Source: Jejubacter sp036620675
GTDB lineage: Bacteria > Pseudomonadota > Gammaproteobacteria > Enterobacterales > Enterobacteriaceae
Length of the DNA: 33,782 nt
Assembly: GCA_036620675.1 (NCBI GenBank)
Contig: JAZHEE010000041.1
Strand: one strand, 5' to 3'
Within the stretch, counting starts at the first letter, position 1. Each line of letters starts with the position of its first letter. Of this stretch, positions 23,500 to 31,215 are shown one piece after another. The position numbers and the translations under genes were made by a program. The notes under the pieces were generated by a model. The model saw only the letters and a program-made list of their open reading frames with translations, was not told the origin of the DNA and searched no databases.

Positions 23500-24761
23500 T
23501 GAGTTTTGAAACTATCTCAGTGATTGGACTGGGATATATCGGGCTGCCCACTGCGGCAGCTTTTGCATCACGCTGCCAGCGTGTGATCGGCGTGGACATT
23601 AACGCCCGGGCGGTGGAAACCATTAACCGCGGCGAGATCCATATTGTCGAGCCAGAGCTGGGACGGGTGGTGAAAACTGCTGTAGAAAAAGGCTATCTGA
23701 GTGCCCGCAGCACGCCGGTCGTCGCCGATGCCTTTCTGATTGCGGTACCAACACCGTTTATGGATGACCATAAACCGGACATGGCGTATGTTCGCGCGGC
23801 GGCAGAGTCCATCGCGCCAGTGCTGAAGAAAGGGGCTCTGGTGATTCTGGAATCTACGTCGCCGGTGGGAACCACGGAAACCATGGCTTCGTTACTGGCA
23901 TCGCTGCGACCCGATCTGGCCTTTCCCCAACAGGCAGGAGAAGCGGCGGATGTGAATATCGCCTATTGCCCGGAGCGAGTGCTGCCTGGGCGGATTATGG
24001 AAGAGCTGATTAGCAACGATCGCGTGATTGGCGGTATGACGCCAGCCTGTTCAGCGCGCGCGAGCGAGCTCTACCGCATTTTTCTGGAAGGGGAGTGCGT
24101 GGTTACTAACGCCCGCACGGCGGAGATGTGCAAACTGACCGAAAATAGCTTCAGGGACGTGAATATCGCGTTTGCTAACGAGCTTTCGCTGATTTGCGCC
24201 GACCAGGAGATTGACGTCTGGGAACTCATTCGGCTGGCCAACCGCCATCCGCGGGTCAATATCCTGCAGCCAGGCCCGGGCGTTGGTGGGCACTGCATCG
24301 CTGTCGATCCCTGGTTTATTGTGGCACAGAACTCACAGCAGGCACGGCTTATCCGCACTGCCCGTGAAGTGAACGACAGTAAACCAGACTGGGTGATAGG
24401 GCAGGTGAAGGCCGCCGTGGCGGACTGCCTGAATGCCAGTGGCCGTCGCGCTGACGATATCACCATCGCCTGTTTTGGGCTGGCATTTAAGCCGGACATC
24501 GACGATCTGCGTGAAAGTCCCGCCATGGGGATCGTCAGGAAGCTGGCGGACTGGCACCGTGGCGACGTGCTGGTGGTGGAGCCCAATATTCGCGAACTGC
24601 CAGAAAGCCTGGCGGCGCGCTGCCAGCTTACCTGCCTCAATGAGGCCCTTGCCTGCGCCGATGTGCTGGTCATGCTGGTGGATCACCAGCCGTTTAAGGC
24701 GCTGGACGGCGCGCAGATTCAACAGCAATGGGTGGTGGATACCAAAGGAGTCTGGCGTTGA
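23499..24761 (+). CDS. wecC: UDP-N-acetyl-D-mannosamine dehydrogenase
   Basis: A 420-residue NAD-dependent four-electron dehydrogenase, same length as E. coli WecC, making UDP-ManNAcA for ECA. The N-terminal Rossmann motif is GLGYIGLP; the central helix carries CKLTENSFRDVNIAFANE; the catalytic cysteine is Cys266 in GPGVGGHCIAVDPWF. The ATG overlaps the wecB stop by one base. In E. coli the next genes are rffG and rffH; here the wecC stop TGA overlaps the TTG start of wecD instead, with AAGGAG inside the end of wecC. Confidence 0.98.
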   Translation: MSFETISVIGLGYIGLPTAAAFASRCQRVIGVDINARAVETINRGEIHIVEPELGRVVKTAVEKGYLSARSTPVVADAFLIAVPTPFMDDHKPDMAYVRAAAESIAPVLKKGALVILESTSPVGTTETMASLLASLRPDLAFPQQAGEAADVNIAYCPERVLPGRIMEELISNDRVIGGMTPACSARASELYRIFLEGECVVTNARTAEMCKLTENSFRDVNIAFANELSLICADQEIDVWELIRLANRHPRVNILQPGPGVGGHCIAVDPWFIVAQNSQQARLIRTAREVNDSKPDWVIGQVKAAVADCLNASGRRADDITIACFGLAFKPDIDDLRESPAMGIVRKLADWHRGDVLVVEPNIRELPESLAARCQLTCLNEALACADVLVMLVDHQPFKALDGAQIQQQWVVDTKGVWR

Positions 24762-25447
24762 GCCGCAAACCCATTTTGCTCCATGGCCGCATTGAACCGC
24801 TGACGTGGGAAAGTGATTTTTTCGGCCTGCCCAGCGCGATTGTCCGCTTATCTGATGGCGATCCCGGCCTGGACATGGCGAAATTGCAGCGCTTTGCGCG
24901 AGTGCAGGCTAAAGTGCCCGCAGAGCGCAGTGAATGGCTGGATGCCCTGCAACAGCTAGGGTTTCGACTGGTGGAGGGAGAGATCGACCTGAGCCTGACG
25001 CTTTCGGGTGGGGCGGTGAGCTCCACGCTGAATGTCGCAGACGAAGCGGATATCCCGGCACTTCGTGATATGGCAAGTCAGCGCTTTACTCAAAGTCGCT
25101 TTCGCAGCCCCTGGTATGAGCCGACGGATAGCGGTCGTCTGTATGCGCAGTGGGTGGAAAATGCGGTGAAGGGTACCTTCGATCATCAGTGCCTGGTGGT
25201 ACGCGAAGGGCGGTGGCTGCAGGGCTTTGTGACGCTGCGCCAGCTTAATGATGCTGAGGCGCGCATTGGATTACTGGCCGGGCCGGGTTATGGCGCGCGA
25301 CTGATGCAGGGCGCGCAGGCGTGGTGCGCGGCGCGGGGGCTGGGCCGACTGCGGATAGCGACCCAAATGGCTAACCGTGCAGCGCTGCGACGTTATATTC
25401 AGAGCGGAGCCACGATAGAGAGCGCCGCTTACTGGTTATACAGGTGA
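24758..25447 (+). CDS. wecD: dTDP-fucosamine acetyltransferase
   Basis: A 229-residue GNAT acetyltransferase (E. coli WecD/RffC about 224). It acetylates dTDP-Fuc4N to dTDP-Fuc4NAc using acetyl-CoA. Conserved parts are IEPLTWESDFFG, QSRFRSPWYEP, WVENAVKGTFDHQCL, ARIGLLAG and C-terminal RRYIQSGATIESAAYWLYR. The start is TTG at 24758, chosen because AAAGGAG (24744-24750) lies 7 bases before it and TTGA overlaps the wecC stop; an in-frame ATG at 24728 lacks a comparable site. The N-terminal 15 residues are divergent. It directly follows wecC because rffGH are absent. Confidence 0.93.
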   Translation: MSRKPILLHGRIEPLTWESDFFGLPSAIVRLSDGDPGLDMAKLQRFARVQAKVPAERSEWLDALQQLGFRLVEGEIDLSLTLSGGAVSSTLNVADEADIPALRDMASQRFTQSRFRSPWYEPTDSGRLYAQWVENAVKGTFDHQCLVVREGRWLQGFVTLRQLNDAEARIGLLAGPGYGARLMQGAQAWCAARGLGRLRIATQMANRAALRRYIQSGATIESAAYWLYR

Positions 25448-25451
25448 GAGA

Positions 25452-26582
25452 ATGATTCCGTTTAACGCACCTCCGGTCGTGGGGACAGAGATCGACTACA
25501 TCCAGGCGGCGATGGGCAGCGGTAAGCTGTGCGGCGATGGTGGTTTTACCCGCCGCTGCCAGCAGTGGATGGAACAGCGCTTCGGTAGCGCAAAAGTGCT
25601 GCTGACGCCCTCCTGCACCGCCTCGCTGGAGATGGCGGCGCTATTGCTCGATATTCAGCCCGGCGATGAAGTGATCATGCCGAGCTATACCTTTGTTTCC
25701 ACCGCCAACGCTTTTGTGCTGCGCGGTGCGCGTATTGTCTTTGTGGATATCCGCCCGGATACCATGAATATCGACGAAACAAAAATTGAAGCGGCGATCA
25801 CGGAACGAACCCGGGTTATCGTGCCGGTACACTATGCCGGCGTGGCCTGTGAAATGGACACCATTATGCGCATCGCCCGCGAGCATAAGCTGTGGGTGGT
25901 GGAAGATGCCGCTCAGGGCGTGATGGCCAGCTATAAAGGTCGGGCGCTGGGTACCATCGGCCATATCGGCTGTTACAGCTTTCATGAAACCAAAAATTAT
26001 ACGGCGGGCGGTGAGGGCGGAGCGACGCTTATCAACGACCCGGCGCTGGTAGAGCGTGCCGAGATCGTCCGTGAAAAGGGCACTAACCGCAGCCAGTTCT
26101 TCCGCGGCCAGGTGGATAAATACACCTGGCGCGATATCGGTTCCAGCTACCTGATGGCCGATCTTCAGGCCGCTTATTTATGGGGGCAGCTTGAAGCGGC
26201 GGTGAGCATTAATCAGCAGCGCCTGGCGCTGTGGCAGAACTACTATGACGCGCTGTTGCCGCTGGCAAAGAAAGGTCGTATTGAGCTGTCGACCCTGCCT
26301 GCGGGCTGCGTGCATAACGGCCATATGTTTTATATCAAACTGCGTGATGCCGACGATCGCAGCCGGTTGATTAACTGGCTCAAAGAGGCGGAGATTCTGG
26401 CGGTATTCCATTACATTCCTCTGCACAGCAGCCCGGCGGGGGAAGCTTTCGGGCGTTTCCACGGCGACGATCGTTATACCACCTCACAGAGCGAACGCCT
26501 GTTGCGTTTGCCGCTGTTCTATAACCTGAGCGCGGTCAATCAGCGTACGGTTATTAATTCGCTGTTGAGCTACTTTGCCTGA
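25452..26582 (+). CDS. wecE: dTDP-4-amino-4,6-dideoxygalactose transaminase
   Basis: A 376-residue fold-type I PLP aminotransferase of the DegT/DnrJ/EryC1 sugar family, same length as E. coli WecE. It aminates dTDP-4-keto-6-deoxyglucose with glutamate to give dTDP-Fuc4N. PLP-lysine Lys181 is in SFHETKNYTAGGEGG; EDAAQGVMASY carries the PLP-contacting acidic residue. It needs the RmlA/RmlB product as substrate, whose ECA-specific genes are missing here. Starts 5 bases after wecD with GAGAGA; its stop shares a base with wzxE. Confidence 0.97.
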   Translation: MIPFNAPPVVGTEIDYIQAAMGSGKLCGDGGFTRRCQQWMEQRFGSAKVLLTPSCTASLEMAALLLDIQPGDEVIMPSYTFVSTANAFVLRGARIVFVDIRPDTMNIDETKIEAAITERTRVIVPVHYAGVACEMDTIMRIAREHKLWVVEDAAQGVMASYKGRALGTIGHIGCYSFHETKNYTAGGEGGATLINDPALVERAEIVREKGTNRSQFFRGQVDKYTWRDIGSSYLMADLQAAYLWGQLEAAVSINQQRLALWQNYYDALLPLAKKGRIELSTLPAGCVHNGHMFYIKLRDADDRSRLINWLKEAEILAVFHYIPLHSSPAGEAFGRFHGDDRYTTSQSERLLRLPLFYNLSAVNQRTVINSLLSYFA

Positions 26583-27832
26583 TGTCGCTGGCAAGGGCTT
26601 CGGTGTGGACTGCGGCGTCCACGCTGGTCAAGATCGGTGCCGGTCTGCTGGTGGTAAAACTGCTGGCTGTGGCCTACGGGCCAGAGGGCGTCGGGATGGC
26701 GGGAAATTTTCGCCAACTGGTGACGGTACTGGGCGTACTGGCCGGTGCCGGTATCTTTAACGGCGTTACTAAGTACGTTGCCCAGTATCTGGATGATTCA
26801 TCGCGTTTGCGTCTGGTGGTGGGCACCTCTTCGGCGATGGTGCTGGGCTTTTCGACCCTGCTGGCGCTGATATTTCTGCTGGCATCCGGCCCCATTAGCC
26901 AGGGGCTGTTCGGACACCGGGACTATCAGGGGCTGGTGCGTCTGGTGGCGCTGGTTCAACTGGGAATCGCCTGGGCGAATCTGGCGCTGGCGATTATCAA
27001 GGGCTTCCGCGACGCCGCCGGGAATGCGCTGGCGTTGATTCTGGGCAGCCTGATCGGAGTACTGGCGTGGCTTGTGAGCTGGCGTCTGGGGGGATATCCT
27101 GGTGCGCTGCTGGGGCTGGCGCTGGTGCCTGCGCTGGTGGTGATCCCCGGCGCGATAATTCTGCATCGCCGGCGCCACCTGCCCCTGAGCTATCTTAAGC
27201 CCTGCTGGGACAGAGAAACGGCGGTTAATCTTAGCAAGTTCACCTTTATGGCGCTGATGACGTCGATCACCATGCCGGTGGCTTATGTGATGATGCGTAA
27301 CTTGCTGGCGGCACGTTATGGCTGGGATGCGGTAGGGATCTGGCAGGGAGTGAGCAGTATCTCCGACGCCTGGCTGCAGTTTATTACCGCTTCGTTTAGC
27401 GTCTATCTGCTGCCGACGCTCTCAAGGCTGACGGCGAAGTCGGATATCAGCCGCGAAATCGGCCGATCGCTGTGCTTCGTATTGCCGTCAGTAGCGCTGG
27501 TGGGTTTCGGCGTCTGGGTGTTGCGCGATTTTGCCATCTGGCTGCTTTTTTCGGCAAAGTTTACCGCCATGCGCGATCTGTTCGCCTGGCAGCTGGTGGG
27601 GGATGTGCTGAAGGTCGGCGCTTATGTTTTTGGCTATTTGATTATTGCTAAAGCGTCGTTGCGGCTCTATGTCCTGGCGGAAATCAGCCAGTTCGCGTTG
27701 CTGACCGGTTTTTCTCGCTGGCTGATACCGGAGCATGGCGCGCTGGGCGCAGCTCAGGCTTATATGGCGACCTATATCGTCTGGTTCTCCCTGTGTGGCT
27801 GTGCATTTCTTTTGTGGCGTAAACGCGTATGA
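26582..27832 (+). CDS. wzxE: ECA lipid III flippase WzxE
   Basis: A 416-residue MOP/PST-superfamily flippase with about twelve hydrophobic helices and no soluble domain. It moves undecaprenyl-PP-linked ECA trisaccharide across the inner membrane. The conserved N-terminus is SLARASVWTAASTLVKIGAGLLVVKLLA, and the GPEGVGMAGNFRQL loop follows. The ATG overlaps the wecE TGA by one base and its stop overlaps the wecF start by four, so translation is coupled throughout. Confidence 0.96.
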   Translation: MSLARASVWTAASTLVKIGAGLLVVKLLAVAYGPEGVGMAGNFRQLVTVLGVLAGAGIFNGVTKYVAQYLDDSSRLRLVVGTSSAMVLGFSTLLALIFLLASGPISQGLFGHRDYQGLVRLVALVQLGIAWANLALAIIKGFRDAAGNALALILGSLIGVLAWLVSWRLGGYPGALLGLALVPALVVIPGAIILHRRRHLPLSYLKPCWDRETAVNLSKFTFMALMTSITMPVAYVMMRNLLAARYGWDAVGIWQGVSSISDAWLQFITASFSVYLLPTLSRLTAKSDISREIGRSLCFVLPSVALVGFGVWVLRDFAIWLLFSAKFTAMRDLFAWQLVGDVLKVGAYVFGYLIIAKASLRLYVLAEISQFALLTGFSRWLIPEHGALGAAQAYMATYIVWFSLCGCAFLLWRKRV

Positions 27833-28908
27833 CGACACTGATTCACGTTCTGGGATCGGATATCCCTCACCACAACCGTACCGTACTAAACTTCTTCCAG
27901 CAGACGCTGGCTGCGCCGGAGCAGGGGCGACGCTTTATGGTGGTGTCGGACGACCCTGGACTGGCGGCGGATTATCCGGTGCTTGCGATTGAGCGTTTTA
28001 CCACTAAAAAGGCGCTGGCCCAGGCGGTAACGGTGCGCGCGCGCAGCGATCGTCGTCAGCGTTTTTTGTTCCACGGCCAGTTTAATCAGGCCTTATGGCT
28101 GGCGCTGCTGTGGGGCGGTATTAAACCGTCGCAGTTTAACTGGCATATCTGGGGCGCTGACCTTTACGAGGTTTCCGGCAGCCTGAAGTTTCGGCTGTTC
28201 TATCGCCTGCGACGCCTGGCGCAGCGGCGGGTCGGGCGGGTATTCGCCACGCGCGGCGATCTTAACTATTTTCACCAGCGTTATCCGCAGACGGCTGGTG
28301 AGCTGCTCTATTTCCCCACCCGGATGGATCCGTCCCTTAACAATCTGGATAATGAGAAGAAACAGCGGGATTTTGTGCAGATCCTGGTGGGAAATTCCGG
28401 CGATCGCAGCAACCTGCATATCGAGGCGCTACGCGAGATCCATCAACACTTTGGCGATCGCGCCAGGGTGGTAGTGCCGATGGGGTATCCTGAGGGGAAC
28501 CAGGCCTATATTGATGAGGTACAACAGGCGGGAAGTCAGCTGTTCGGCCCCGAGCGTCTGGAGATATTAGGTGAGCGGATAGATTTCGACGCTTACCTGA
28601 CGCTGCTGCGCCAGTGCGATTTAGGTTATTTCATCTTTGAACGCCAGCAGGGGATTGGCACGCTTTGCCTGCTGATTCAGGCGGGAATTCCCTGTGTGCT
28701 GAGCCGGAAAAACCCGTTCTGGCAGGATATGGCGGAGCAACAGATTCCGGTACTGTTTACCGGCGACACGCTTAATGAGGATGTGGTGCGCGAAGCGCAG
28801 CGTCAGTTGAAAAGCGTGGATAAGAACGACATCGCCTTTTTTAGCCCCAACTATATCGACGGTTGGAAGCGGGCGTTACAAGTGGCATCAGGAGAAGAGA
28901 AAGCATGA
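27829..28908 (+). CDS. wecF: dTDP-Fuc4NAc:lipid II Fuc4NAc transferase
   Basis: A 359-residue glycosyltransferase of family GT56, same length as E. coli WecF (RffT). It adds Fuc4NAc to GlcNAc-ManNAcA-PP-undecaprenol to give lipid III. Typical stretches are MTTLIHVLGSDIPHHN at the N-terminus, WHIWGADLY near 104-112, and LGYFIFERQQGIGTLCLLIQAGIP in the C-terminal half. It has no membrane helix and works at the inner face. ATGA overlaps at both ends. Confidence 0.96.
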   Translation: MTTLIHVLGSDIPHHNRTVLNFFQQTLAAPEQGRRFMVVSDDPGLAADYPVLAIERFTTKKALAQAVTVRARSDRRQRFLFHGQFNQALWLALLWGGIKPSQFNWHIWGADLYEVSGSLKFRLFYRLRRLAQRRVGRVFATRGDLNYFHQRYPQTAGELLYFPTRMDPSLNNLDNEKKQRDFVQILVGNSGDRSNLHIEALREIHQHFGDRARVVVPMGYPEGNQAYIDEVQQAGSQLFGPERLEILGERIDFDAYLTLLRQCDLGYFIFERQQGIGTLCLLIQAGIPCVLSRKNPFWQDMAEQQIPVLFTGDTLNEDVVREAQRQLKSVDKNDIAFFSPNYIDGWKRALQVASGEEKA

Positions 28909-30266
28909 GTTTGCTGCAGTCTGGCGGTCTGGCGATTATCTGGCTTGCCTCGGTGCTGTTTATTGGTACCGTTACCTGGCGTGAGTTTCGTCGGGTACGT
29001 TTTAATTTCAATGTCTTCTTTTCGCTGCTGTTTCTGCTGACATTCTATTTCGGCTTTCCGTTAACGATGACGCTGGTCTATCGCTTTAACGTGGAGGTTT
29101 TGCCCGCCTGGACGCTCCAGCAGGCGCTGATGACCGCCAGCTGCTTCTATGCCGTTTACTACACCGCCTATAAAACCCGGTTGCGTGCGGCGGCGGCCGA
29201 TAGCGCACGTCCGGAACGATTTAGTATTAATCGGGTGGAAGCGCAACTGACGTTTATGCTGCTGCTGACGGTGGCGCTGGCAAGCGTGGCTATCTTTTTT
29301 ATTCTCAATGGGTTTCTGCTGTTTCGTCTGCACTCCTACAGCGAGATTTTCTCAAGCCAGGTGGCGGGAGTGGCGCTTAAGCGCTTCTTCTACTTCTTTA
29401 TTCCGGCCATGCTGGTGTTCTACTTCCTGCGTCAGACGAAAAGTGCCTGGCTGTTATTTCTGGTGAGTACCGTCGCATTTGGTTTGCTGACCTATGCACT
29501 GGTAGGTGGAACTCGCGCCAATATTATTATCGCGTTCGCCATCTTCCTGTTTATCGGCATTCTGCGTGGCTGGATTTCGCTGTGGATGCTGGCAGCCGCG
29601 GGCGTGGCCGGTATCGTCGGGATGTTCTGGCTGGCGTTGAAACGCTATGGTCTGAACGTGAGCGGCAGTGAGGCGTTTTACACCTTCCTCTATCTGACGC
29701 GCGATACCTTTTCCCCCTGGGAAAACCTGGCGCTGCTGATTCAGAACTACGATAAGATTGACTTCCAGGGGCTGGCGCCCATCGTGCGGGATTTTTATGT
29801 GTTTATTCCTTCCTGGCTGTGGCCGGGTCGCCCCTCGGCGGTGCTGAACAGCGCCAACTACTTTACCTGGGAAGTACTGCGCAACCACTCGGGCCTGGCG
29901 ATCTCCCCGACGCTTATCGGCTCGCTACTGGTGATGGGCGGCTACTGGCTGGTCGTTCCCGGCGCCGTGGTGGTAGGGCTGATTATTAAGTGGTTTGACT
30001 GGCTTTTTGCGCTGGGGAACCGAACGAAAAATCGCTATAAGGCGGCGATACTGCACAGCTTCTGCTTCGGGGCTATTTTCAATATGATCGTACTGGCGCG
30101 CGAAGGGCTGGATGCGTTTGTGTCGCGAGTGGTCTTTTTTATGCTGGTCTTTGGATTATGCCTGTGGCTTGCCCGGCTGCTGTTCAGAGCTTTCGCGCGG
30201 GTAGGGTTGATACGCGAATGCGGCACGGCGCCCCGTAACACGCTTTTTACACAAACGGATAAGTAA
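28905..30266 (+). CDS. wzyE: ECA polymerase WzyE
   Basis: A 453-residue polytopic membrane protein (E. coli 450) with about eleven helices. It polymerises ECA repeat units at the periplasmic face under control of WzzE. Highly conserved blocks are RRVRFNFNVFFSLLFLLTF, GGTRANIIIAFAIFLFIGI and LTRDTFSPWENLALL. The frame opens upstream at 28863, but ATG 28905 is chosen since GGAG lies 10 bases before it, MSLLQ is the conserved start, and it overlaps the wecF stop (ATGA). The basic C-terminal tail is unlike E. coli. Confidence 0.96.
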   Translation: MSLLQSGGLAIIWLASVLFIGTVTWREFRRVRFNFNVFFSLLFLLTFYFGFPLTMTLVYRFNVEVLPAWTLQQALMTASCFYAVYYTAYKTRLRAAAADSARPERFSINRVEAQLTFMLLLTVALASVAIFFILNGFLLFRLHSYSEIFSSQVAGVALKRFFYFFIPAMLVFYFLRQTKSAWLLFLVSTVAFGLLTYALVGGTRANIIIAFAIFLFIGILRGWISLWMLAAAGVAGIVGMFWLALKRYGLNVSGSEAFYTFLYLTRDTFSPWENLALLIQNYDKIDFQGLAPIVRDFYVFIPSWLWPGRPSAVLNSANYFTWEVLRNHSGLAISPTLIGSLLVMGGYWLVVPGAVVVGLIIKWFDWLFALGNRTKNRYKAAILHSFCFGAIFNMIVLAREGLDAFVSRVVFFMLVFGLCLWLARLLFRAFARVGLIRECGTAPRNTLFTQTDK

Positions 30267-30272
30267 CGCAAG

Positions 30273-31013
30273 ATGAATGAACGGACACAGGCGCCGGTAT
30301 ATACCATTCGCGGCATGAAGCTGCTGGGCTGGCGTAATATGGCGCATGCTCTGGATTATCTGCATACCGATATGGGGCTGCGGCAGGGAACGCTGGTGGC
30401 GATTAATGCCGAGAAAATCCTGACGGCGGAGCGCGATCCGCTGGTGCATGAGTTGATCAGCGAGGCGGAATTTAAGTATGCCGACGGAATTAGCGTCGTG
30501 CGCTCCATTCGCAAGAAATACCCTAACGCCGAAATCAATCGGGTGGCGGGGGCCGATCTGTGGGAAGCGCTGATGGCACAGGCCGGGCGAGAAGGCACGC
30601 CGGTCTTTCTGATTGGTGGGCAGCCCCAGGTGCTGGCGCAGACCTGCGAGCTGCTGCGCAGTCGCTGGGGAGTGAATATCGTGGGCAGTCAGGACGGCTA
30701 TTTTAAGCCCGAATCGCGCCAGGCGTTGTTTGAACGAGTGCGCGACAGCGGTGCGCAGCTCGTGACCGTCGCCATGGGCTCACCGCGCCAGGAGATTGTG
30801 ATGCGCGAATGTCGCCAGGTGTATCCTCAGGCGCTCTATATGGGGGTAGGGGGAACCTACGACGTCTTTACCGGCCATGTGAAGCGCGCACCAAAAGGCT
30901 GGCAGAACCTGGGGCTGGAGTGGCTCTATCGGCTGGTTAGTCAGCCTTCCCGTATTAAGCGTCAGCTCCGTTTGCTGCGCTATCTTGCCTGGCACTATAG
31001 CGGGCGTCTTTGA
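30273..31013 (+). CDS. wecG: UDP-ManNAcA transferase (lipid II synthase)
   Basis: A 246-residue glycosyltransferase of the WecG/TagA/CpsF family (GT26), same length as E. coli WecG. It adds ManNAcA to lipid I, giving lipid II. Family motifs: LVAINAEKIL near 41-50, KYADGISVV near 68-76, VTVAMGSPRQE and YMGVGGTYDVFTGHVKRAP; an amphipathic Arg-rich C-terminus (SRIKRQLRLLRYLAWHY) probably anchors it at the membrane. It begins 6 bases after wzyE and is the last gene of the cluster. Confidence 0.97.
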   Translation: MNERTQAPVYTIRGMKLLGWRNMAHALDYLHTDMGLRQGTLVAINAEKILTAERDPLVHELISEAEFKYADGISVVRSIRKKYPNAEINRVAGADLWEALMAQAGREGTPVFLIGGQPQVLAQTCELLRSRWGVNIVGSQDGYFKPESRQALFERVRDSGAQLVTVAMGSPRQEIVMRECRQVYPQALYMGVGGTYDVFTGHVKRAPKGWQNLGLEWLYRLVSQPSRIKRQLRLLRYLAWHYSGRL

Positions 31014-31020
31014 TTTTTCG

Positions 31021-31050
31021 GCCTGCGCAGCCCGCACCCGCAGGCGCCTT
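31021..31050 (+). terminator. Candidate terminator of the ECA operon
   Basis: Stem GCCTGCG (31021-31027) / CGCAGGC (31039-31045), loop of 11 bases, then GCCTTTCG. The T tract is poor, so termination may be partial or Rho-aided, with read-through into yifK possible. Confidence 0.45.
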
Positions 31051-31190
31051 TCGATGCCTTTCCCGGTAACATCCGGTTTGCTATTTTGCAAAAAACAGGA
31101 AATCATGGCGCCCGTCCGCCGTCTGCGACCATTGCGCAGCAAGGGAGAATACGTACGCATGATAATAATAACCGGTGTGATGCCGGGCTG

Positions 31191-31201
31191 ATTGCAAACA
31201 C
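31191..31201 (+). promoter_or_regulatory. Apparent GcvB sRNA target in the yifK leader
   Basis: ATTGCAAACAC lies just upstream of the yifK ribosome site (GAGGGA, 31207-31212). It is perfectly complementary, over 11 bases, to GUGUUUGCAAU in the GU-rich R1 segment of enterobacterial GcvB as I recall it. GcvB is known to silence yifK in Salmonella through a CA-rich leader motif. GcvB itself is not in the window. Confidence 0.7.
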
Positions 31202-31215
31202 CATTCGAGGGAACT

